A stretch of 64,000 bases of DNA from Comamonas sp. Y33R10-2 (GTDB lineage: Bacteria; Pseudomonadota; Gammaproteobacteria; Burkholderiales; Burkholderiaceae_C), in the NCBI RefSeq assembly GCF_019355935.1, contig NZ_CP079925.1, forward strand, positions 3,775,541 through 3,839,540. The letters are read 5' to 3'. The notes under the pieces are model-generated. The model saw only the letters and a program-made list of their open reading frames with translations, had not been told where the DNA came from and made no database searches. Position numbers and translations under genes: made by a program. This document shows positions 42,535-51,689 of this stretch, piece after piece; position 1 is the first letter of the stretch; each line of letters opens with the position of its first letter.

Positions 42535-44525
42535 GAGCTGGTGCTAATAATTACAGATAATTTTTTTCGCCGCTCCTGAAATTCGATATATCTCCTTGCT
42601 GCAGTTGGGTCTGTAGCTATCTCTTTAAGAGCTTGCCCTTCCTCGCGCTTGAGGTGATCGACCAGAATTAGATTCAAAGTGCCACGCAATTCCTTGCGTA
42701 ATTCATCGATTTCGCCTTCGGGTTGGGAATGCGCCCCGCCGCCCATTAATTTGTTAGCCAGTGGCTCGCAGGGCGTGCCTTGTAATTGCTCGCGCAGCAG
42801 GGCCCAAGAGCGCGGGCCTGATTCAGTAAATTGGGCTTCCAGCCAGCGAAACAAGGGGGCGTGGCTTTGATTGCAGCGCGCAAGCGCATCAAAGTCTTCA
42901 TGGGTCATCTCTTCCATGAACTCCATGTGACACATCAACAGGCGCGCCGCCTGATCTTCCCGGCTGACAGGCGTGGGGCGTGGCCCCAGTTGTGGCGGAT
43001 TCCAGTCTTCACCTTTTTTGCCCCAGGGTTTGCGTGGGCGGCCAAACTCTTTGCGGCCAGCCCAGTTACCGCCGCTGTTGGGTGGCGGCTGGTAAGCGTA
43101 TTGGGCGGGGGCGCTGGATTCTCCCCAGTCAGGGGTGTTGTCCCAGTGGCTGGGCGGGGCATCCCATTGCGGCGCTTGGCTGTTAGAGGCGGCAGGTGCG
43201 CGGCGCTCGATTGGGGCGGTGCGTGCCGTCTCTTGCGCCCAAATATCGGTCAGATCTTGTGTGCTTAGCTGCGCTAGCGATGCAATTTCAGACAGCAGTT
43301 GGCGTTTGAGCGCGCCATCAGGCAGCAGCGACCACAGCGGGCGGGCGTTGCTCGCCATGCGGGCGCGGCCTTCGGTCTGGCCGAGATCACAGCCATCGCT
43401 GGCAGACTCAATCAAAAAGCGGCTCAGGGGTGTGGCATCACCTACATAGCGGGCAAAGGCCTCGCTGCCGAATTCACGGATAAAGGTATCCGGGTCATGC
43501 TCGGACGGCAAAAACAGAAACTTGATGGAGCGCGTATCGGTTGCCAGTGGCAGCGCAGCATCCAGCGCCTTGCGCGCTGCGCGGCGCCCGGCATTGTCGC
43601 CATCAAAGCTGAAGACGACGGCTTCGGTAAAGCGAAACAGCTTTTGCACATGCTCAGGCGTGCAGGCTGTCCCCAATGTGGCTACGGCATTGGCAAAGCC
43701 GAGCTGAGCCAAGGCCACCACGTCCATATAGCCTTCGGTGACAAGGGCATAGCCCATGTCGCGCAGGGCGGTGCGGGCTTCGAACAGGCCATACAGCTCG
43801 CGGCCTTTGTGAAAGACCGGGGTTTCAGGTGAGTTCAGGTATTTGGGCTTTTCATCACCAAACACGCGCCCGCCAAAGCCTATGCATTCGCCTTTGACAT
43901 TGCGAATGGGGAACATGAGGCGGTCGCGAAAGCGGTCGTAGCGGCGGCTGTCTTCTTCGCTGACGATGACCAGGCCTGCTTCTTCCAGCTGCGGGTTGTC
44001 ATATTCAGGAAAGACGCTAGCCAGCCCATGCCAGCCTGCAGGTGCGTAGCCCAGACCAAAGCGTTTGGAGACTTCGCCCGAAACGCCGCGCTTTTTTAAA
44101 TACTCAATCGCCTTGGGTGCGCCTCTGAGTTGTTTGCAATACGACTCGCCTGCTTTTTCAAGTAAATCGCTCAGGCTCTCGGCCTTTTGCTTTTGCTGGG
44201 CTTGGCGCTGGCGCTCGGCGGGGCTGATATCGTCTTGCGGCACTTGCAGGCCGCACTGGTTGGCGAGTTCCTGCACGGCTTCGACAAAGCCCATGCTGGC
44301 ATGCTCCATCAGAAAGCCGATGGCATTGCCGTTCTTGCCGCAGCCAAAACAGTGAAAGAACTGCTTGCTAGGGCTGACGGTGAAGGAGGGCGACTTTTCT
44401 CCATGGAACGGGCACAAGCCCATGAAATTGGCGCCGCCCTTTTTGAGTTGCACATAGCGACCCACGATATCAACGACATCGACGCGGGAAAGCAACTCTT
44501 GGATGAATGATTGGGGAATAGCCAC
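42531..44525 (-). CDS. dnaG: DNA primase
   Basis: A 664-residue primase that makes RNA primers for replication with the DnaB helicase. The N-terminal zinc-binding domain has Cys38, His41, Cys59 and Cys62 (CPFH, CFGC). The RNA polymerase core carries TEGYMDVVALAQLG and FDGDNAGRRAARKAL of the TOPRIM fold with the metal-binding acids. A low-complexity Pro/Trp/Gly linker (about 440-520) follows, and then the helicase-binding domain (FMEEMTHEDFDALARCN to the end). The start codon is GTG at 44525 (GTG GCT ATT CCC), preceded by GGGG. Length is above the E. coli 581 because of the linker. rpoD follows; rpsU, often first in this operon, is absent. Confidence 0.96.
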   Translation of the reverse strand: MAIPQSFIQELLSRVDVVDIVGRYVQLKKGGANFMGLCPFHGEKSPSFTVSPSKQFFHCFGCGKNGNAIGFLMEHASMGFVEAVQELANQCGLQVPQDDISPAERQRQAQQKQKAESLSDLLEKAGESYCKQLRGAPKAIEYLKKRGVSGEVSKRFGLGYAPAGWHGLASVFPEYDNPQLEEAGLVIVSEEDSRRYDRFRDRLMFPIRNVKGECIGFGGRVFGDEKPKYLNSPETPVFHKGRELYGLFEARTALRDMGYALVTEGYMDVVALAQLGFANAVATLGTACTPEHVQKLFRFTEAVVFSFDGDNAGRRAARKALDAALPLATDTRSIKFLFLPSEHDPDTFIREFGSEAFARYVGDATPLSRFLIESASDGCDLGQTEGRARMASNARPLWSLLPDGALKRQLLSEIASLAQLSTQDLTDIWAQETARTAPIERRAPAASNSQAPQWDAPPSHWDNTPDWGESSAPAQYAYQPPPNSGGNWAGRKEFGRPRKPWGKKGEDWNPPQLGPRPTPVSREDQAARLLMCHMEFMEEMTHEDFDALARCNQSHAPLFRWLEAQFTESGPRSWALLREQLQGTPCEPLANKLMGGGAHSQPEGEIDELRKELRGTLNLILVDHLKREEGQALKEIATDPTAARRYIEFQERRKKLSVIISTSS

Positions 44526-44584
44526 CCCCGTATTCTGCCTTTATCGGCAATGACTGAGGGCGCGAGAGGAAAGCGCGAGTAGGC

Positions 44585-44757
44585 AAAAAAAAGCCTGCAC
44601 CAGTAGGCGCAGGCTTAGGTCTCCAGATGCCTGATCATTGCCAGGCACTCCTCTAAATGTCTCCTCCGCCTCACTGTTTTGAAGCTGCAAGACCGGTTCC
44701 GTGCGGGGAGAGATTCCAGTCTTGTCTGCCACTAAATGGGCAGCCATCGCTTCAAAG
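44585..44757 (-). ncRNA. Candidate structured RNA with terminator, upstream of dnaG
   Basis: Read on the minus strand, 173 bases fold into an ordered set of helices. P1 is TTTGAAGC (44756-44749) with GCTTCAAA (44685-44678). Inside it is P2, CTGCC/GGCAG (44743-44726), and P3, CAAGACTGG/CCGGTCTTG (44724-44688), making a three-way junction. Downstream are P4 (TGCCTG/CAGGCA, 44647-44628) and a rho-independent terminator (GCCTGCGCC, TACT, GGTGCAGGC, then T8) ending near 44585. The terminator is 60 bases before the dnaG start codon. The element could be a cis-acting attenuator of dnaG-rpoD or a free small RNA. I do not recognise the class. A 68-codon frame across it is not protein-like. Confidence 0.45.
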
Positions 44758-44907
44758 CATGGACGAATTCTAAAAGCGATTTGAAGCCTGCGAGAGGGAA
44801 CACTCTAATAAAAGATATCTTATAGATGACTTGCATAACTTTCGATCGAATAAGGCATGACTATGAAATCTATAAAAGCTCTAATCAATTGATTTTTAAG
44901 AAATTTA

Positions 44908-44937
44908 TTGACTTTCAGAATGTGCTGAAAGTACTGT
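44908..44937 (+). promoter_or_regulatory. Promoter with overlapping palindrome
   Basis: TTGACT (44908-44913), an 18-base spacer and TACTGT (44932-44937). A perfect 8-base inverted repeat, ACTTTCAG-N6-CTGAAAGT (44911-44932), covers the spacer and touches both hexamers, as expected for a repressor operator. Transcription would start near 44944. Confidence 0.4.
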
Positions 44938-44943
44938 TTTGAC

Positions 44944-45124
44944 TAATGACCTTTTTATTATTCATGTTATTTGGTGTGCGGAGTCCGCGACTTTTGAGCA
45001 TTCTGAAGGCTCAATCGTTAGATTTTCTACTGGTGTGTAGAGCGGCTTTATGTAGCTCTTGGTGAGCGAGTCAAATTACTGACCCATAAAAAAGCCCGAG
45101 GCAAAGGGCTTCGGGCTTTTATTG
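44944..45124 (+). ncRNA. Candidate small RNA, plus strand
   Basis: Between the promoter at 44908 and the terminator at 45090 there is no reading frame of note but a series of hairpins: GCGG/CCGC, TTGAGC/GCTCAA and AGAGC/GCTCT. A strong terminator follows. The region is AT-rich compared with its neighbours. Its size (about 180 bases) and architecture fit an independent small RNA. I do not recognise it; it lacks the long closing helix and bubble of 6S RNA. Confidence 0.4.
45090..45124 (+). terminator. Rho-independent terminator of the candidate small RNA
   Basis: AAAAGCCCGA, 11-base loop, TCGGGCTTTT: a perfect 10-base stem followed by more T's. It is not placed after any protein gene on the plus strand. 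It could also serve lpxH-side antisense transcription but would be far from any stop. Confidence 0.8.
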
Positions 45125-45141
45125 TTCAAGTCAGTCTTATG

Positions 45142-45185
45142 AAATCGATAGCTGCTTGTCTTCTTTATTCATAGATTTTCAGTAT
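45142..45185 (+). repeat. GATAGCT-type dispersed hairpin repeat, copy 8 (degenerate)
   Basis: ATCGATAGCTGCTTGTC, then AT-rich sequence. Only the left box and arm are clear. An adjoining TTCATAGA/TCTATGAA inverted repeat lies just to the right. It sits downstream of lpxH. Confidence 0.45.
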
Positions 45186-45251
45186 GTTTAATGTTGAACT
45201 CTATGAATATCAATGACTATCAGCTTTCAAAGTTGTAGCAAATTAAGAAAG

Positions 45252-46076
45252 CTAGGCCCGCTCAGGCGCAAGGCGTTGCCTGCCTTCGGGCGTGACCCGC
45301 AGTACTTCAGCGCGGTGCGTGTCGGCGTCGATATGCCAGTCGCTCAGCACAATGCGCCATTGATCTTTGCCTAACGTCTTGCTAAGTGCATGGTCTGCGG
45401 GCTGATGGGTGTGGCCGTGAATCAGCCAGGGAGCTTGCGCAGCCTGCATCCAGGTGGCGACCATTTGCGCGTCGGCATCTGCATAAGGTGTGCCGCTTTG
45501 TTTGCGCTGCTCGCTCTCTGTGCGGGCCGATTTGCCAATGGCGCGGCGCACGGCTAGCGGCTGGGCGAGCAATTGCTGCTGCCAAGCGGCGCTGCGCGAT
45601 ACGGCGCGAAACTGCTGGTATTCGACATCATCAAGGCAGAGTGCATCGCCATGGCTGAGCAAAATGTTTGGGCCAGCCCAGTGCAGCACGGTGGGCTCCG
45701 CCAAGCCTGTGATGCCGCTGCGCTTGAAAAATTCATCGCCAATCAAAAAGTCGCGGTTACCTGCAAGGAAGAACAAGGGGCGCTTTTGCGCAGCGTCGCG
45801 CAACAGCGCCGCGCACTCGGCTTCAAAACTGCCGGGCTCATCCAGCGCATCGTCGCCCACCCAGACTTCAAACAAATCGCCCAGCATGAAGATGGCATCT
45901 GCTGAGCTGCGCTGCAGATAGTCGCGCCAAGCCTGCACGGTTTGCGGCTCGGATGGCTGCAGGTGCAGGTCAGAAATAAAGTCAATCGTGCGCCAGTGGG
46001 GCGCGCCTTGCAGCTGTGCCACCTGAGGTGCAATTGTGCGGGGATCTGAAGTGCGGGGATCTGAAGTTTCAGTCAT
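45252..46076 (-). CDS. lpxH: UDP-2,3-diacylglucosamine diphosphatase
   Basis: A 274-residue metallophosphoesterase that removes UMP from UDP-2,3-diacylglucosamine to give lipid X in lipid A synthesis, at the cytoplasmic face of the membrane. Metal-site motifs are in order: DFISDLHL, GDLFEVWVGDD, GNRDF, LLSHGDALCLDD and the HGHTH near residue 212. The ATG at 46076 is chosen. The first residues include a perfect tandem repeat of five residues (SDPRT twice) from a 15-base DNA duplication at about 46036-46065, probably disordered. It is the last gene of the TPR-ppiA-ppiB-lpxH run, separated from ppiB by a GC-rich repeat. Confidence 0.94.
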   Translation of the reverse strand: MTETSDPRTSDPRTIAPQVAQLQGAPHWRTIDFISDLHLQPSEPQTVQAWRDYLQRSSADAIFMLGDLFEVWVGDDALDEPGSFEAECAALLRDAAQKRPLFFLAGNRDFLIGDEFFKRSGITGLAEPTVLHWAGPNILLSHGDALCLDDVEYQQFRAVSRSAAWQQQLLAQPLAVRRAIGKSARTESEQRKQSGTPYADADAQMVATWMQAAQAPWLIHGHTHQPADHALSKTLGKDQWRIVLSDWHIDADTHRAEVLRVTPEGRQRLAPERA

Positions 46077-46099
46077 GGGTAAACGGAGATGCAGCCTGA

Positions 46100-46208
46100 A
46101 AACAATAACGGCCTCACGCGAGGGCGGCAAGCAAGAGCCGCCTCGCGGCGAGGCCGTCGTCCCTATCCCGAAGAGAGGGGGGAAGCCGCAAAGCGGCTCA
46201 GGGGGTGT
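46100..46208 (-). repeat. GC-rich palindromic intergenic repeat
   Basis: Minus strand: CACCCCCTGAGCCGCTTTGC, then GGCTTCCCCCCTCTCTTCGG, a second palindromic block with GGCCTCGCCGCGAGGC, and a GCCGCCCTCGCG end. It contains AGCCGCTTTGCGGCT and GCCTCGCCGCGAGGC inverted repeats. I recall this type of block as dispersed in Comamonadaceae genomes. Only one copy is in the window. It fills the gap between ppiB and lpxH. Confidence 0.6.
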
Positions 46209-46211
46209 CAA

Positions 46212-46738
46212 TTACAGGGCAACAGCCTTGTCGATCACCACTGCTTCAAAAGGCACGTCGTCATGGCCGCCCTTGCGCGAAGTACGAACCTTCTTGATGG
46301 CTTCCACAGTGTCTTCACCCTTGACCACCTTGCCAAACACGGCGTAGCCCCAGCCTTGGGGGTGGGCGATGTGTGGTTCAGGAAAGCGTTGTCCACAGTG
46401 TTGATGAAGAACTGAGCGGTAGCGCTGTGGGGGTCGCCAGTACGTGCCATGGCGATGGTGTACTTGTCGTTCTTCAAGCCGTTCTTGGCTTCGTTCTCGA
46501 TAGGTGCCTGAGTTTCTTTTTGCTTCATGTCAGCAGTCATGCCGCCGCCTTGGATCATGAAGTTCTTGATGACGCGGTGGAATACGGTGCCGTTGTAGAA
46601 GCCGCTGTTAACGTAGCTCAGGAAGTTTTCTGTGCACTTTGGCGCGTTCACTGCGTCCAGTTCCAGTGTGATCACGCCTTGAGTAGCGGTGTCAGCCACG
46701 TTGATGGTGATGTGCAGTTCGACTTGTGGGTTGCTCAT
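46212..46738 (-). pseudogene. ppiB: Cytoplasmic cyclophilin PPIase, frameshifted
   Basis: The start at 46738 ([20 protein letters not shown]) and 125 or so residues match a cyclophilin: [40 protein letters not shown] and [13 protein letters not shown]. At a run of five G (46358-46362, C on the coding strand) the frame shifts. The expected continuation [20 protein letters not shown] and on to VVIDKAVAL lies in another frame, with a stop at 46212. One extra base in the run restores a normal 175-residue protein. A homopolymer sequencing error is the likeliest cause. If real, the last third of the fold, including active-site parts, would be lost. Confidence 0.85.
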
Positions 46739-46826
46739 GTCTGTCTTTCTTGAGGATTAAGGGGAAAGGCTGGCGCTGGCACTGAGACTGGCACTTAAGC
46801 GTTTGTCTCAATGCCGCACAGCTGGT

Positions 46827-47411
46827 TTATTTGATTTCGGTGGCCGAGAGGATTGTCACCGGCGTTGTGGGCACATTCTGGTGCATGCCGCGGTTGCCCG
46901 TAGCCACTGCGCGGATTTTGTCCACCACATCCATGCCCTTGGTGACCTTGCCAAACACGGCGTAGCCGTGGCCATCAGGCTTGGGGGCGTTGAGCATGTC
47001 GTTATTCACCACGTTGATGAAAAACTGCGAGGTGGCCGAGTTTGGGTTGCCGGTGCGCGCCATGGCGATGGTGCCGCGGTCGTTTTTGAGGCCGTTGCTT
47101 GCTTCTAGCGCAATAGGCGCGCGGGTGGCTTTTTCATTCATGTTGGCATCCATGCCGCCGCCTTGAATCATGAAGCCATCCATGACGCGGTGAAAGATGG
47201 TTCCGTCATAGTGCTTATCGCGCACATATTGCAGAAAGTTGGCCGCGCTTTTGGGAGCTTTGGCATCGTTGAGCTCAAGAACAATATCGCCCATGCTGGT
47301 TTTGATTTGTACCTTGGACTGGGCTTGCGCTAAGCTGGGTGCTGCAAAAACTGTAACTGTTAGTCCAATAGATAAAAGGGCTTTAAGGCTATTTCGACGA
47401 AAGTTCAGCAT
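46827..47411 (-). CDS. ppiA: Periplasmic cyclophilin-type PPIase
   Basis: A 194-residue exported peptidyl-prolyl isomerase. The signal peptide [20 protein letters not shown] ends near SLAQA (residue 30). The cyclophilin domain has [20 protein letters not shown] with the catalytic Arg, [20 protein letters not shown] and [18 protein letters not shown]. It is the paralogue of the ppiB product encoded 88 bases downstream. It follows the TPR gene after 10 bases, so these are likely co-transcribed. It should assist folding of exported proteins. Confidence 0.93.
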   Translation of the reverse strand: MLNFRRNSLKALLSIGLTVTVFAAPSLAQAQSKVQIKTSMGDIVLELNDAKAPKSAANFLQYVRDKHYDGTIFHRVMDGFMIQGGGMDANMNEKATRAPIALEASNGLKNDRGTIAMARTGNPNSATSQFFINVVNNDMLNAPKPDGHGYAVFGKVTKGMDVVDKIRAVATGNRGMHQNVPTTPVTILSATEIK

Positions 47412-47421
47412 GTGATGATCC

Positions 47422-48036
47422 TTAGTTCGCTGCGCCTTGGGGGCGCTGTGCAGGCTGGGCTGCTGGAGTTGTGGGAGCCGCAGGTGCAGAGACGTTGGCA
47501 GGTGCCGAGAGGGTGGCTGCAGGCTGCAACATGTCTTTGAGTTGCTTGAGCTTAGGGTTCAAGGCGGCGGGGCGGCCGCCCTTGGCCAGAGACTGCGCAT
47601 AGGACTGGTAGGCGAGGCGGGCGTAGATGTCGCCCAGATTCTCATGCGCCACAGCGTAGTTAGGGTTGTTGCGCACGGCGGATTCGAGTGCGGTGCGGGC
47701 GCGTTCCAAATCGCCTTGGCGGGCATAGATCACCGCCAAGTTGTTATAGGGCTCGGGCAGCTCTGGGTAGTCCTCGGTCAGCTGGCGAAAGCTGCTGATC
47801 GCTTCTTCCGTCTTGCCATCATTGGTCAGTGCAATGCCGCGCAGAAAACGCATCTGCGGGTCACGTGCATTCTTGGCCAAATAGGTATCGGCTTTTTGCA
47901 GCGCTTGCTGGGTTTTGCCGCTTTTGAGCAACTGGGCCACATCCGAATAATCATCGGCATAGGCGCTGCCAGCGGTCAGCATGATGGCCAAAGCGGCCAT
48001 GCGCGCTGCGGTACTAAACAAGTTGCGTACAGGCAT
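47422..48036 (-). CDS. Secreted TPR protein
   Basis: A 204-residue exported protein. The signal peptide [20 protein letters not shown] ends at GSAYA (about 26). The mature part has about three tetratricopeptide repeats: [40 protein letters not shown], and [20 protein letters not shown] with [16 protein letters not shown] Pro/Ala/Gln-rich disordered tail follows. TPRs mediate protein contacts in the periplasm; the partner is unknown. The ATG at 48036 is chosen because the signal peptide starts there, although the frame is open upstream. It is divergent from cysS and the first gene of the ppiA-ppiB-lpxH run. Confidence 0.87.
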   Translation of the reverse strand: MPVRNLFSTAARMAALAIMLTAGSAYADDYSDVAQLLKSGKTQQALQKADTYLAKNARDPQMRFLRGIALTNDGKTEEAISSFRQLTEDYPELPEPYNNLAVIYARQGDLERARTALESAVRNNPNYAVAHENLGDIYARLAYQSYAQSLAKGGRPAALNPKLKQLKDMLQPAATLSAPANVSAPAAPTTPAAQPAQRPQGAAN

Positions 48037-48256
48037 GTAGGTGCTTTCAATAGGCCGCAAGAACTGCCCTGCGGCGGGGCTTATACTGAGAGGAATTGTA
48101 GCTGAGGGGTGCGCTGCGCTTAGGCGTCTGGTCTGACCGGAATGTGTCTGGTTGCTAGTGTGCATTTTTCAGTTTTAGGGTATGGCCGGCACGGTTTATG
48201 CATGACAGGCATACAAGTGCTGCTAGTCGCCACCCTCTCTCCCTATTTCAAGATTC

Positions 48257-49642
48257 ATGAGTTTGCGTATCTACAACACGCTGTCGCGTGCATTGGAATC
48301 GTTTTCGCCGATTGAGCCGGGCCATGTGCGTATGTACGTCTGTGGCATGACGGTTTACGACCTTTGCCACCTGGGCCATGCGCGCTCTATGGTGGCATTT
48401 GACGTGGTGCAGCGCTGGCTGCGTGCGACAGGTTACCAAGTGACCTATGTGCGCAACATCACCGACATTGATGACAAGATCATCAAGCGTGCTGTGCAAA
48501 ACGGCGAAACCATCCGCAGTCTGACTGATCGCATGATCGACGCGCTGCATCAGGATGCCGATGCGCTGGGCATTGAGCGCCCCACGCTAGAGCCGCGCGC
48601 CACCGAATATGTGCCGCAGATGCTGAGCATGATTGGTCAGTTGCAGACCAATGGCTTGGCCTATCAGGCGGGCAATGGTGATGTGAACTTTGCCGTGCGC
48701 AAATTCCCCGGCTACGGCAAGTTGTCTGGCAAGTCGCTGGATGAGCTGAATGCGGGTGAACGTGTTGCGGTGGCTGATGGCAAGCACGACCCGCTGGATT
48801 TTGTGCTGTGGAAGTCTGCCAAGGCCGATGAGCCTGCAGATGTGAAGTGGCAAAGCCCATTTGGCGAAGGCCGTCCCGGCTGGCACATCGAATGCTCGGC
48901 CATGGGCTGCGAGCTGCTGGGCGAGAGCTTTGACATTCATGGCGGCGGTGCTGACTTGCAGTTCCCCCACCACGAAAACGAAATTGCCCAGAGTGAAGGC
49001 GCCACCGGCAAGCCGTTTGCCCAGGCCTGGATGCACAACGGCTTCATCAACGTGGACAACGAAAAGATGTCCAAGTCGCTGGGCAACTTCTTCACCATTC
49101 GTGATGTGCTTAAAGAGTACGACGCGGAAACTATTCGTTTCTTCGTGGTGCGCAGCCATTACCGCAGCCCGCTGAACTACTCCAACGTGCACTTGGATGA
49201 TGCGCGTGTGGCCCTCAAGCGCCTCTATACCGCTCTGGATTTGGTAGCGCCCGCTGCCGTGCAGGTGGACTGGAACAATCCTTACGCTGCACGTTTCAAG
49301 GCCGCGATGGATGAGGACTTTGGCACGCCCGAAGCGGTGGCCGTATTGTTTGACTTGGCCGCTGAAGTTAATCGCAGCAAGTCGCCCGAAGTGGCTGGCT
49401 TGCTCAAGGCGCTGAGCGCAAGCTTGGGCTTGCTGCAAGGCGAGCCTCAGAAGTTTTTGCAAGCTGGCGCTGAAGGCGTGGATGCTGCCGCCATTGAGGC
49501 GCAGATTGCTGCACGCGCAGCCGCCAAGGCTGACAAAAACTGGGCTGAGGCCGATCGCATCCGCAAAGAACTGCTGGAGCAGGGCATTGTCCTCAAGGAC
49601 TCTGCCGCTGGCACGACTTGGGAAGCTGCGGCTAAGGGTTAA
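48257..49642 (+). CDS. cysS: Cysteinyl-tRNA synthetase
   Basis: A 461-residue class I synthetase that charges tRNA-Cys. It carries the zinc-site Cys in VCGMTVYD, the HIGH-type HLGHARS, the ASGR-like RYNITD position as [23 protein letters not shown] and [14 protein letters not shown] for Zn/substrate, and KMSKSLGNF as the KMSKS loop. The C-terminal helical domain ([20 protein letters not shown]) is standard. Length equals the E. coli enzyme. No strong Shine-Dalgarno sequence precedes the ATG. It starts a plus-strand run of cysS, a glycosylase gene and accA. Confidence 0.97.
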   Translation: MSLRIYNTLSRALESFSPIEPGHVRMYVCGMTVYDLCHLGHARSMVAFDVVQRWLRATGYQVTYVRNITDIDDKIIKRAVQNGETIRSLTDRMIDALHQDADALGIERPTLEPRATEYVPQMLSMIGQLQTNGLAYQAGNGDVNFAVRKFPGYGKLSGKSLDELNAGERVAVADGKHDPLDFVLWKSAKADEPADVKWQSPFGEGRPGWHIECSAMGCELLGESFDIHGGGADLQFPHHENEIAQSEGATGKPFAQAWMHNGFINVDNEKMSKSLGNFFTIRDVLKEYDAETIRFFVVRSHYRSPLNYSNVHLDDARVALKRLYTALDLVAPAAVQVDWNNPYAARFKAAMDEDFGTPEAVAVLFDLAAEVNRSKSPEVAGLLKALSASLGLLQGEPQKFLQAGAEGVDAAAIEAQIAARAAAKADKNWAEADRIRKELLEQGIVLKDSAAGTTWEAAAKG

Positions 49643-49707
49643 GGCGTGATGCAAAGTTTCATCAACACTGTGCCAATGTGCACTGTGCCTGCTGCGAAGG
49701 GCCGTGC

Positions 49708-50562
49708 ATGAGCGCGGTCAAGCATCTGGACACCATGGATTTTGAGCAGCTGCCTTTGGTGGCTGATCTGCCTGTCCCCATGGGCCCTGCAGCGCCTCTG
49801 CCTGTGGCTCCTTTGGGTGCCTCTGGTGTGGTGTCCCATTCTGAATCTGAGGTTGCAGCTAATAAAGCGGCAGCCAAGCCCGCCGTGGCTAAAGCGCCAG
49901 CGCCCAAGGTCCATCTGGCTTTGCCTGAAGGCGTTCCCGCGTACTGGGAAGAGGCTTGCCGCCAGCTCATGCGCCGTGATCGCGTGCTCAAACGCTTGAT
50001 TCCGCAACTCAGCAGCCAAGCGCTGCTGCCAAGCGGTCAGGAGCATTGCTCGGACCAGGCCTTCACCACGTTGGCTCGCTCTATCGTGGGTCAGCAAATT
50101 TCGGCCAAATCCGCCAAGACGCTGTGGAACAAGTTTGCCAAGCTGCTCGTTGAGATGCAGCCTGAGCAAGTGCTCAAGCTCAAGGTGGACGATATGCGCG
50201 GCGCGGGTTTGTCGGCGCGCAAGGTGGACTATTTGGTCGATCTGGCGCTGCACTTCACCGAAAATCGCCTGCGCATGGCGCAGTGGCCTGAGATGGGTGA
50301 TGACGAAATCATTGCCGAGCTCATGTCCATTCGCGGTCTCAGTCGCTGGACGGCTGAGAACTTTTTGATTTACTACCTGGCACGCCCCAATGTGCTGGCG
50401 CTGGATGATCCCGGTTTGATACAGGGCATCTCGCTTAATTATTTTTCGGGCGACCCTGTCAGTCGCAGTGACGCCCGTGAGGTCGCCGAGGCTTGGAAAC
50501 CGTGGTGCACGGTGGCAACTTGGTATATTTGGCGCTCGCTCGAAGCGCAGCCTGTGGCTTGA
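49708..50562 (+). CDS. HhH-GPD DNA glycosylase (AlkA-type)
   Basis: A 284-residue protein with an Ala/Pro-rich disordered N-terminus (about 1-65) and a HhH-GPD glycosylase domain. Motifs are FTTLARSIVGQQISAKSAKT, the helix-hairpin-helix region LMSIRGLSRWTAENFLIYYL, and the catalytic Asp in VLALDDPGL. It probably excises alkylated bases such as 3-methyladenine, as a DNA-3-methyladenine glycosylase II. There is no iron-sulfur cluster. The ATG at 49708 follows GAAGGG; a GTG ten codons upstream is possible. It lies 65 bases after cysS and 60 before accA. Confidence 0.88.
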   Translation: MSAVKHLDTMDFEQLPLVADLPVPMGPAAPLPVAPLGASGVVSHSESEVAANKAAAKPAVAKAPAPKVHLALPEGVPAYWEEACRQLMRRDRVLKRLIPQLSSQALLPSGQEHCSDQAFTTLARSIVGQQISAKSAKTLWNKFAKLLVEMQPEQVLKLKVDDMRGAGLSARKVDYLVDLALHFTENRLRMAQWPEMGDDEIIAELMSIRGLSRWTAENFLIYYLARPNVLALDDPGLIQGISLNYFSGDPVSRSDAREVAEAWKPWCTVATWYIWRSLEAQPVA

Positions 50563-50622
50563 TGACATCTATCCACTGGCCGATTGCAAGTGTTGCAACA
50601 GGCTGGCACAAGGAGAAATACG

Positions 50623-51600
50623 TTGGCAAAAAAGAACTTTCTGGATTTTGAGCAGCCTATTGCAGAACTCGAAACCAAAATTGAAGAACTGCGTTATGTG
50701 CAGACCGAAAGCGCAGTCGATATCTCGGAAGAGATTGATCAGCTGAGCAAAAAAAGTCAGCAGCTGACCAAGGACATCTACAGTGATCTGACCCCTTGGA
50801 AGATTACCAAGATTGCCCGTCATACGGAGCGCCCTTACACGCTCGACTATGTGCGTGAGTGCTTTACCGACTTTGTCGAAATGCACGGTGATCGTCACTT
50901 TGCGGATGACCAGTCCATCATCGGCGGTCTGGCCCGCTTCAACGGCCAGCCTTGCATGGTGATTGGCCACCAAAAGGGCCGCGACACCAAGGAGCGCACA
51001 CTGCGCAACTTTGGTATGACGCGCCCTGAGGGCTACCGCAAGTCTTTGCGTCTGATGAAGACGGCTGAGAAGTTCAAGCTGCCCGTTTTCACCTTTGTGG
51101 ACACCCCCGGCGCCTTCCCCGGCATTGACGCGGAAGAGCGTGGTCAATCCGAAGCGATTGGTCGCAACATCTATGAGATGGCTCAGCTGCAAACCCCCAT
51201 CATCACCACCATCATCGGTGAAGGTGGCTCGGGTGGCGCGCTGGCGATTGCGGTGGCTGATCAAGTGCTCATGCTGCAGTACTCCGTGTACTCCGTCATC
51301 AGCCCTGAAGGCTGCGCTTCCATTCTGTGGAAGACAGGCGAAAAGGCTCAAGAAGCGGCGGACGCCATGGGTATCACTGCTCACCGCCTGAAGGCGCTGG
51401 GTCTGGTCGACAAGATCGTCAACGAGCCCGTGGGTGGCGCACACCGCGATACCAAGCAAATGGGCGCTTTCCTCAAGCGAGCCCTGGGCGATGCTATGCG
51501 TCAGCTGTCTGATCTGAAGCCCAAAGAGCTGCAAGACCGCCGCTACGAGCGTATTCAGAGCTACGGCAAGTTCTCTGATACCAAGGCGGATAACAGCTAA
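50623..51600 (+). CDS. accA: Acetyl-CoA carboxylase carboxyltransferase subunit alpha
   Basis: A 325-residue subunit that, with AccD, transfers CO2 from carboxybiotin to acetyl-CoA in the first step of fatty-acid synthesis. The N-terminal coiled part ([20 protein letters not shown]) and the crotonase-fold core with [36 protein letters not shown] and [15 protein letters not shown] are typical. The start codon is most likely TTG at 50623: AAGGAG lies 8 bases upstream and homologues begin with AKK. An ATG 13 codons earlier has no ribosome site and adds unrelated residues. A hairpin terminator follows. Confidence 0.96.
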   Translation: MAKKNFLDFEQPIAELETKIEELRYVQTESAVDISEEIDQLSKKSQQLTKDIYSDLTPWKITKIARHTERPYTLDYVRECFTDFVEMHGDRHFADDQSIIGGLARFNGQPCMVIGHQKGRDTKERTLRNFGMTRPEGYRKSLRLMKTAEKFKLPVFTFVDTPGAFPGIDAEERGQSEAIGRNIYEMAQLQTPIITTIIGEGGSGGALAIAVADQVLMLQYSVYSVISPEGCASILWKTGEKAQEAADAMGITAHRLKALGLVDKIVNEPVGGAHRDTKQMGAFLKRALGDAMRQLSDLKPKELQDRRYERIQSYGKFSDTKADNS

Positions 51601-51627
51601 GCCGCTGCTTAGTGGTTACTTGCGCAC

Positions 51628-51656
51628 AATGGCTCCTTCGGGAGCCATTTGCTTTT
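51628..51656 (+). terminator. Probable rho-independent terminator after accA
   Basis: AATGGCTCC, loop TTCG, GGAGCCATT, then TGCTTTTG: a perfect 9-base stem with an interrupted T-run. Confidence 0.65.
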
Positions 51657-51689
51657 GTGCTTGTTTCCCGCTGGGTAATGCTGAATTTT

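Noticed and set aside
44541..44747. 68-codon minus-strand frame upstream of dnaG
   Set aside because: It coincides with the candidate structured RNA and its terminator, has no ribosome site and no protein-like composition.
48181..48200. Possible sigma-54 site before cysS (CGGCACG-N4-ATGC)
   Set aside because: It has the GG-N10-GC spacing but two mismatches at important positions, and cysS is not an expected RpoN target.
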